Origin: ZC4RG17 sp036380875
GTDB lineage: Bacteria > Actinomycetota > Acidimicrobiia > Spongiisociales > ZC4RG35
Reading direction: 5' to 3'
DNA length: 64,000 nt
Assembly: GCA_036380875.1 (NCBI GenBank)
Contig: DASVDX010000088.1
Coordinates: forward strand, 54,231-118,230
Position 1 is the stretch's first letter, and every line of letters starts with the position of its first letter. The notes under the pieces were generated by a model. It was not told the origin of the DNA, did no database searches, and worked only from the letters and a program-made list of their open reading frames with translations. Shown here in pieces: positions 58,921 to 64,000 of the stretch. Made by a program: the position numbers and the translations under genes.

Positions 58921-60213
58921 ATGAACGCGGTCGAACTGATCGAGCGGAAACGGGACGGACAGCGCCTGACCGACGAGGAGATCCGCTGGCTGATCCAGGC
59001 CTACACCGACGGCACCGTCACCGACTACCAGATGTCGGCGATGGCCATGGCGATCTTCTTCAACGGCCTGGACCCGGAGGAGCTCTCGGCGTGGACCGGC
59101 GCCATGCTCAACTCGGGCGAGGTCCTCGACCTGTCGGATGTGGACAAGCCGAAGATCGACAAGCACTCGACCGGCGGCGTCGGGGACAAGGTGTCGATCC
59201 CGCTGGCACCTCTGGTCGCCTCCTGCGGCGTGGCCGTTCCCATGATGTCGGGCCGCGGCCTGGGGCACACCGGCGGAACCCTCGACAAGCTGGAGTCGAT
59301 TCCCGGGTTCACCGCCCAACTCGACCCACAGACATTCCACGACATCCTCGGGCGCGTCGGTGTCGTGATGGCCGGCCAATCCGAGACGCTCGTCCCGGCC
59401 GACCGCAAGCTCTACGCATTGCGTGATGCCAGCGGAACGGTCCCGTCCATCCCGCTCATCGCTTCTTCGATCATGTCGAAGAAGCTCGCCGAAGACCTCG
59501 ACGGCCTCGTCCTCGACGTGAAGGTCGGCGAGGGCGCCTTCATGCCGGACATGGAGCGTGCCCGCCAACTCGCCGAAACGATGATCGGAATCGGGAAATC
59601 CCACGGTCTGGCCGTCACCGCCCTGATCACCGACATGAGCCAGCCGCTCGGGCGGATGGTGGGCAACGCCAACGAAATCGCCGAATCCATCGATGTCCTC
59701 GCCGGAGAGGGCCCGGAAGACCTGGTGGAGATCACCGTGGGACTCGCCGTGGAGATGTTGACGCTCGCCGGGATCGATGACCCCGAACAGACCGTCGCGC
59801 GAGCCCTCTCGTCGGGGGCGGCCCTGGAGAAGTTCGAGGAGATGGTCGAAGCCCAAGGCGGAGATCCTCGGGTGGTATCCGACAGGACGCTCCTTCCCTC
59901 GGCGCCAGAAACCACACCGATCGAGGCGGAGAGCGGCGGCTACGTCGCCGAATGCGACGCTCGGTCCATCGGTCTCGCCGCCATGCGGCTCGGAGCGGGC
60001 CGGGAACGCAAAGAGGACGACATCGATCCCGGCGTGGGAATCGAGGTCCGAAAGAAGATCGGCGACCAGGTGTCTCCCGGCGACGTCCTGGCGGTGCTGC
60101 GCCACCGCCCCGGCGACATCAGCGAGGCGATGGCGCGGGCGAGTTCGGCGTGGGTGATCTCGGAGCAGCCCACGAAGCGGCCCCAGCTGATCCACGAGCG
60201 GATCGAGGCGTGA
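58921..60213 (+). CDS. deoA: Thymidine / pyrimidine-nucleoside phosphorylase
   Basis: A 430-residue nucleoside phosphorylase. The signature KHSTGGVGDKVSIPLAPLVA near 81-100 is split by the phosphate-binding loop, and SGRGLGHTGGTLDKLESIPG follows. A C-terminal domain has the expected beta-sandwich motifs. It cleaves thymidine or uridine with phosphate for salvage or catabolism; the split between DeoA and Pdp cannot be made by eye. A GAGCGAGG site precedes the ATG at 58921. Confidence 0.94.
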   Translation: MNAVELIERKRDGQRLTDEEIRWLIQAYTDGTVTDYQMSAMAMAIFFNGLDPEELSAWTGAMLNSGEVLDLSDVDKPKIDKHSTGGVGDKVSIPLAPLVASCGVAVPMMSGRGLGHTGGTLDKLESIPGFTAQLDPQTFHDILGRVGVVMAGQSETLVPADRKLYALRDASGTVPSIPLIASSIMSKKLAEDLDGLVLDVKVGEGAFMPDMERARQLAETMIGIGKSHGLAVTALITDMSQPLGRMVGNANEIAESIDVLAGEGPEDLVEITVGLAVEMLTLAGIDDPEQTVARALSSGAALEKFEEMVEAQGGDPRVVSDRTLLPSAPETTPIEAESGGYVAECDARSIGLAAMRLGAGRERKEDDIDPGVGIEVRKKIGDQVSPGDVLAVLRHRPGDISEAMARASSAWVISEQPTKRPQLIHERIEA

Positions 60214-60226
60214 CGGCGACAGCTAT

Positions 60227-60242
60227 TTGAGTGCTCACTCAA
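60227..60242 (+). promoter_or_regulatory. Palindromic operator before etfBA
   Basis: TTGAGTG-CT-CACTCAA, arms of seven bases, lies 51-66 bases before etfB and about where a -35 element would be (CATAGT at 60252-60257 is a possible -10). The form suits a TetR-type fatty-acid or acyl-CoA regulator, which is not in the window. Confidence 0.65.
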
Positions 60243-60292
60243 GATCTGTGGCATAGTTAGCATCGCTTCAACCACTAGAAGGAGGAGTCCGC

Positions 60293-61051
60293 ATGCAGGT
60301 GGTCGTCTGCGTCAAGCAGATCCCCGACCCCTCCGGCACCTACACGTACGACCCCGAGACGCATTTCCTGGTCCGGCCCGACGAACAGGTGCTCGACGAC
60401 ACCGATCGTTACGGCGTGGAGATGGGTCTGCAGATCGCCCAGGAGCACGGCGGAACCGTGACCTTGGTGACGATGGGCCCCAAGGGATCGATGCAGGGGA
60501 TCCGGCAAGCTCTGGCGATGGGTGCGGATCGCGCCGTGGTCGTGGACGACGGCGATCTGAAGGGATCCGACGCCCTCACAACCGCTCAGGTGCTGGCTGC
60601 CGCCATCGAGCGCACCGGTTTCGACCTCGTGATCGCCGGCACCGAATCGACCGACGGCTATTCCGGTGTCCTCCCCCAGATGTTGGCCGGACTGCTCGAT
60701 GTGCCCGCCCTCACCTACGCCACCCAAGTCCAAGCCGGAGACGGCAAGGTGACGATCCACCGCCAAACCAGCGCCGGCTACGACGTCGTCGAAGCCTCGC
60801 TTCCCGCCGTGGTGTCGGTCACCGCCGGAGTGGTCGAGCCCCGCTACCCCACTTTCAAGGGAATCATGGACGCCAAGAAGAAGGAGGTCCAGGAGTACAC
60901 GGCCTCCGACCTGGGCGTCGACACCAGCCTCCGTCAGCGCGTGACCGCGGTGGAGCCTGCTCCCGAACGCGAAGCCGGCGCCAAGATCGAAGACGACGGC
61001 GAAGCACACCTCAAGATCGTGGAACTGCTCCAGCAGAAGAAGGTGATCTGA
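60293..61051 (+). CDS. etfB: Electron transfer flavoprotein, beta subunit
   Basis: A 252-residue EtfB. It starts VVVCVKQIPDPSGTY and has VTMGPKGSMQGIRQALAMGA, GTESTDGYSGVLPQMLAGLL, and AKKKEVQEYTASDLGV, including the recognition loop region for dehydrogenase partners. It takes electrons from acyl-CoA dehydrogenases. AAGGAGGAG precedes the ATG by about seven bases. The stop is immediately followed by the etfA ATG. The likely target is fatty acid and branched-chain amino acid oxidation, in keeping with icmF. Confidence 0.95.
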   Translation: MQVVVCVKQIPDPSGTYTYDPETHFLVRPDEQVLDDTDRYGVEMGLQIAQEHGGTVTLVTMGPKGSMQGIRQALAMGADRAVVVDDGDLKGSDALTTAQVLAAAIERTGFDLVIAGTESTDGYSGVLPQMLAGLLDVPALTYATQVQAGDGKVTIHRQTSAGYDVVEASLPAVVSVTAGVVEPRYPTFKGIMDAKKKEVQEYTASDLGVDTSLRQRVTAVEPAPEREAGAKIEDDGEAHLKIVELLQQKKVI

Positions 61052-62002
61052 ATGGCAGCCGTGTGGGTTTTCATCGAAGAAGAAGCGGGTGCTCCTGCCA
61101 CGGTGGGTCTCGAGCTGTTGACCAAGGCCCGGTCGCTCGGGGATGTCACCGCCGTGTACGTAGGAGCCGGCTCCGAGCAGGCCTTCGCCACCCTGGGTGA
61201 GCACGGGGCGACCCGGGTGCTACACGCCGACCCCGGGGATGCACTTCCCTCCGCTCCGGTGGCGGCTGCCCTCGCTACCGCCTGCGAATCGGATGCGCCC
61301 GACCTCGTCCTCTTCGGCCAGGCATACACCGACCGCGACGTGGCCGGGCGCCTCGCGGCGCGCCTCGGTCGTTCCGTCCTCTCCAACGCCGTGGACGTCG
61401 ACCTCCGGGACGGCGCCGTGGTCACCACGCACGAGATGAGCGGCGGCACCCAGATCGCAACCGCTGAGGTCGCCGGCGACAAGCCTCACATCGTGCTCGT
61501 GCGCCCCAAGTCCTTCCCCGTCGAGCCGGTGGGCGGTAGCGCCCCCCAAGTCGAGAAGCTCGAGCTCCCGGATGTCGGCCGGTCGGCCGCCCGGATCCTC
61601 GAGCATCACGTCGAGGAGAGGGAAGGCCCGCAGCTCGAAGACGCCGCAGTCATCGTCGCCGGAGGCCGTGGCCTGGGCTCGGCCGAGGCCTACGAGTTGG
61701 TCGAGCGGCTGGCCAAGCTGCTGAACGCCGCCACCGGCGCCACCCGGGCGATCGTCGACGCCGGCTGGGTGCCGTATGCCAAGCAGGTGGGCCAGACCGG
61801 GAAGACGGTCAAGCCCGACGTCTACATCGCGGCCGGCATCTCCGGCGCCATGCAGCACCTCGTCGGTATGAAGGACTCGAAGACGATCATCGCCATCAAC
61901 AAGGACCCCGACGCACCGATCTTCTCGGTCGCCGACCTCGGGGTGGTTGGCGACGTCCACAGCGTGCTTCCGAAGCTGATCGAGGCTCTGGAGAGCCGCT
62001 GA
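61052..62002 (+). CDS. etfA: Electron transfer flavoprotein, alpha subunit
   Basis: A 316-residue EtfA. The C-terminal FAD domain has VVAGGRGLGSAEAYELVERLA, GWVPYAKQVGQTGKTVKPDVY and AAGISGAMQHLVGM, with KTIIAINKDPDAPIF near the end. The N-terminal domain contributes to dimer contacts with EtfB. It abuts etfB directly, so both are made together. Electrons would go to an ETF:quinone oxidoreductase, which is not in the window. Its stop lies two bases from the convergent next gene. Confidence 0.95.
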   Translation: MAAVWVFIEEEAGAPATVGLELLTKARSLGDVTAVYVGAGSEQAFATLGEHGATRVLHADPGDALPSAPVAAALATACESDAPDLVLFGQAYTDRDVAGRLAARLGRSVLSNAVDVDLRDGAVVTTHEMSGGTQIATAEVAGDKPHIVLVRPKSFPVEPVGGSAPQVEKLELPDVGRSAARILEHHVEEREGPQLEDAAVIVAGGRGLGSAEAYELVERLAKLLNAATGATRAIVDAGWVPYAKQVGQTGKTVKPDVYIAAGISGAMQHLVGMKDSKTIIAINKDPDAPIFSVADLGVVGDVHSVLPKLIEALESR

Positions 62003-62004
62003 CC

Positions 62005-63606
62005 TCAGTCGACTGCTCGTCCGACGGCGACGGTATCCACGTCGTCGCCGTCGGACGAGATGCTCACGACCATCAAGAAGTCACCGGCGCCGTGGAGTTC
62101 GACTTCGCCCGCGTTGGTGAGACCCCTGATCTCCTCCCAGGTCGACTCACTCCACCGAGTGCCGTCCGCGCTGTGGATGACCCTCGGACCGGGCGTCGGC
62201 GAACGGATGTAGAGAGGCGCGGTCATGGCGACCCATCGATCGATCGGGATCGAAAACGCCGCCTCGTCCGTCACGAAAACCACGTCTCCATCCACGATGC
62301 TCACCGTCGACCCGGGCAGACGCTTGCTCCACACAACGTCTTCGTCGCGAATCAACTCCACTCCGTCATCGGTCTCCACTCGATAGACGTGATCGCCGAT
62401 GGGAACCGACCGGCCCTGCTGGCGACTGCGACTCTGGGGCCGCTCACGTTCCATGAGGCCGACTCCCACCCCCGAGCCGGCCACGAGTTCCCGGAAGTGG
62501 TCGGGATGGGCGTCCAGCGCCGCCGGTACGAGGAGTTGCACTTCAGATGCGCCGGGCCGCCACCAGAACGGCGCCGCAGTCCGTCCGGCACCGGCCACTC
62601 CTCCCGCCCACTCGACGATCTCGAAGGCGCTGGTGTTCACGGGGGCGAGGTCCCACGCGAGGCCATCAGCCGACGTCATGAGAAACCCCTCCGAAACCCC
62701 TACGTACAGCCCGCCCACCGTCTCGACGATCCGTTGGGGGATCATCTCTGGATGGGTGAGGGCGTCGATCGGCTCGAGAGAATCGAGGTCGGGGCCAAAC
62801 CAGACCGCACGTTGCCGCACGCCGGCGACGGGTTCGAATCCGGGAAGATCGGCGACAGGTATCTCGGCGACGAGCAAACCCGGGTTCAGATGCACCCGTA
62901 CCCGGTCCGGCCACACCTCGGCTCGGGCGTGTCCTCCGCGGATGAGTTGCGCAAACGGGTCGGGCATGTATTGCGCCACCGGTTCGGGCCCCACCCAGCC
63001 CTGGACGAGATATCCGTCCTCGACTCGATGTATCGAAGTGAACTCCAAGACATTCAGCTGCGAATCCCCGAGCGGCACCTCCCGGAACCCCCATCTCGAG
63101 CCGTCGGGCGAGGAGTAGATGAAGTGTTTCCATTCTCCGCCACTCCACCCCGTCACTGCCACGGCGAGTCCCTCTTCCGAGGCGTGGACTGTGTCGACGC
63201 GCCATTCTCCGGTGCCCGTGATGGGAGACTCTTCGGACCAGCGTACGCCATCAGTGCTCGTCCACACCGCCAGGCCCTCGTCTTCGGCCCCGAAGAGCCA
63301 GTAGAGGTCCCTGAACTCGACGACCCCACCGATCTGATCGGCGTCTCCCAAACCCACCGGCTTCACCCAGTCGAGCGTCTCGTCCACGACTTCGCCCTGG
63401 GCCATGGCCGGCGGCGTCGTGACCGTCGGGAGCTCCGGCAAGGTCGAGGCGGGCGGACTCGGGTCTCCTGTCGAGGCGGAAGAGATCACGGCGATGACCA
63501 CGATGACCACGGCGCCGGCTATCGCGGCCCAGACCCCTTTCAGCGGCGGCGAAGAATCAGGTTCGTCGCCTCGCTCGTCGTCGATGAGGACGCCGCTCGG
63601 TTCCAC
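62005..63606 (-). CDS. Membrane-anchored protein with repeated beta-propeller-like motifs, unknown function
   Basis: A 533-residue protein. A short acidic cytoplasmic end (1-22), one membrane helix (about 24-44), and a Pro/Thr linker (45-70) lead to an extracellular beta-rich domain. Repeats such as LAVWTSTDGVRWSEESP, FIYSSPDGSRWGFRE, LMTSADGLAWDLAP and VIHSADGTRWSEST recall Asp-box blades of sialidase-like propellers. I can count at least four blades. No enzyme motif is recognised. The GTG start has TAGTGT seven bases upstream, overlapping the stop codon of the HNH gene. Confidence 0.75.
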   Translation of the reverse strand: MEPSGVLIDDERGDEPDSSPPLKGVWAAIAGAVVIVVIAVISSASTGDPSPPASTLPELPTVTTPPAMAQGEVVDETLDWVKPVGLGDADQIGGVVEFRDLYWLFGAEDEGLAVWTSTDGVRWSEESPITGTGEWRVDTVHASEEGLAVAVTGWSGGEWKHFIYSSPDGSRWGFREVPLGDSQLNVLEFTSIHRVEDGYLVQGWVGPEPVAQYMPDPFAQLIRGGHARAEVWPDRVRVHLNPGLLVAEIPVADLPGFEPVAGVRQRAVWFGPDLDSLEPIDALTHPEMIPQRIVETVGGLYVGVSEGFLMTSADGLAWDLAPVNTSAFEIVEWAGGVAGAGRTAAPFWWRPGASEVQLLVPAALDAHPDHFRELVAGSGVGVGLMERERPQSRSRQQGRSVPIGDHVYRVETDDGVELIRDEDVVWSKRLPGSTVSIVDGDVVFVTDEAAFSIPIDRWVAMTAPLYIRSPTPGPRVIHSADGTRWSESTWEEIRGLTNAGEVELHGAGDFLMVVSISSDGDDVDTVAVGRAVD

Positions 63607-63613
63607 TCGTCGG

Positions 63614-63619
63614 ACACTA
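63614..63619 (-). promoter_or_regulatory. -10 hexamer, propeller-like protein gene
   Basis: TAGTGT ends seven bases before the GTG at 63606 and includes the TAG stop of the upstream HNH gene. Confidence 0.5.
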
Positions 63620-64000
63620 CGCCGTTGGGACCTGGGCAGTTCGGGGTGGTGGGGCGTTGGGGAGGGTGGTGCCGTCGGGTCGGGTGTATTGGGGGTGGGT
63701 GGCGGTGCCTTGGAGTTTCCATCCTTGCCGGTGGATGAGGGTGTGGTGATATCGGCAGAGAAGGATCAGGTTGTCGAGGTCGGTGGGGCCGTGGTGTTGC
63801 CACCAGGATTGGATGTGGTGGGCGTCGCACCAGGTGGTGGGGCGGCGACAGCCGGGGAACCGGCAATGCCGATCCCGCAACCGCAGCGCCCGCCACTGCG
63901 CCGCACTGACAGTCCGCCGGGTGCGGCCTAGGTCGAGGATTTCCGAGTTGGGGCCGGTGATGAGCCGGCATATCTGGGCGTCACACGCCAGGCGTCGGGC
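63617..64000 (-). CDS. 13E12/DUF222-type HNH endonuclease, C-terminal part (5' end outside window)
   Basis: The frame is open to the window edge, giving 127 residues of the C-terminus. DAQICRLITGPNSEILDLG and TRRTVSAAQWRALRLRDRHC lead into the HNH domain CRFPGCRRPTTWCDAHHIQS, then DLDNLILLCRYHHTLIH. Zinc-binding cysteines and the HH/N/H residues are all present, so it looks intact. Such proteins are multi-copy in actinobacteria and are thought to be mobile or intein-like endonucleases. A fragment of a relative sits at 18179-18352. Confidence 0.9.
   Translation of the reverse strand, partial: ARRLACDAQICRLITGPNSEILDLGRTRRTVSAAQWRALRLRDRHCRFPGCRRPTTWCDAHHIQSWWQHHGPTDLDNLILLCRYHHTLIHRQGWKLQGTATHPQYTRPDGTTLPNAPPPRTAQVPTA

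Noticed and set aside
62826..62846. GGTTCGAATCC, like a tRNA T-loop
   Set aside because: Lies inside the propeller-like gene (PGFEPV codons) and no acceptor or anticodon stem surrounds it.

Overview
The window is a GC-rich chromosomal segment from an actinobacterium. The evidence is gene order: rpsP-khpA-rimM-trmD, rplS-lepB, DUF2469, yraN, yifB-dprA-whiG, rpsB-tsf-pyrH-frr-cdsA-dxr-M50 protease-ispG-proS and rimP-nusA-infB-rbfA-DHH-truB-ribF-rpsO-pnp. This closely follows the order known from mycobacteria and streptomycetes. Actinobacterial marker families (DUF2469, a WhiG-type sigma factor, archaeal-type ValRS, an imuA'/imuB pair) agree. The SLH proteins with GCNPP/FCPDDP repeats and the absence of typical mycobacterial extras suggest a deep, probably uncultured lineage such as Acidimicrobiia; that placement is inference. 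I see no rRNA, tRNA, CRISPR array, prophage, IS element or replication origin.

Layout. 1-3.2 kb: tail of an SLH surface protein, a universal stress protein, ychF, and a two-gene satD/membrane-protein unit with a striking four-half-site operator. 3.2-18.2 kb: valS, a lipoprotein, an LCP cell-wall ligase, an IcmF-type fused acyl-CoA mutase with a DUF2277 gene, an SGNH hydrolase, plsC, an SOS-controlled imuA'-imuB cassette, a Nei/Fpg glycosylase, two related proteins of unknown function and ettA. 18.2-43 kb: a long minus-strand block for translation, RNA processing, isoprenoid and phospholipid synthesis, interrupted by plus-strand fdhD and ending in dprA/yifB. 43-48 kb: MmcQ/YjbR, an enoyl-CoA hydratase, an SLH-Excalibur protein, a 37-residue membrane protein with a zinc-ribbon partner, an ABC exporter, yraN and DUF2469. 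48-53.5 kb: lepB, rplS, trmD, rimM, khpA, rpsP and ffh with an inserted lipoprotein gene. 53.5-64 kb: a TetR-ABC exporter operon, ppc, an alkyltransferase-like gene, deoA, etfBA, a membrane-anchored propeller-like protein and a truncated 13E12-type HNH gene.

Expression logic. At least eighteen genes that start a transcription unit have a TAnnnT hexamer 6-8 bases before the start codon and no Shine-Dalgarno sequence, which predicts leaderless mRNAs. Most ribosomal-protein and translation-factor operons instead have leaders, Shine-Dalgarno sites and hairpins. Downstream genes are coupled by ATGA/GTGA overlaps. This pattern fixes several start codons (imuA, ettA, trmD, ffh, ppc, tetR). Control sites that can be read directly are a LexA box on imuA, tandem palindromes on the TetR gene, a palindrome before etfB and the satD operator.

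No stretch longer than about 250 bases lacks a gene. The largest gap, 18163-18412, holds a decayed HNH fragment and the pnp terminator. I found no clearly new defence or mobile system. The best leads are the satD unit, the shortened ImuB in an SOS cassette, and small uncharacterised proteins tied to conserved genes.
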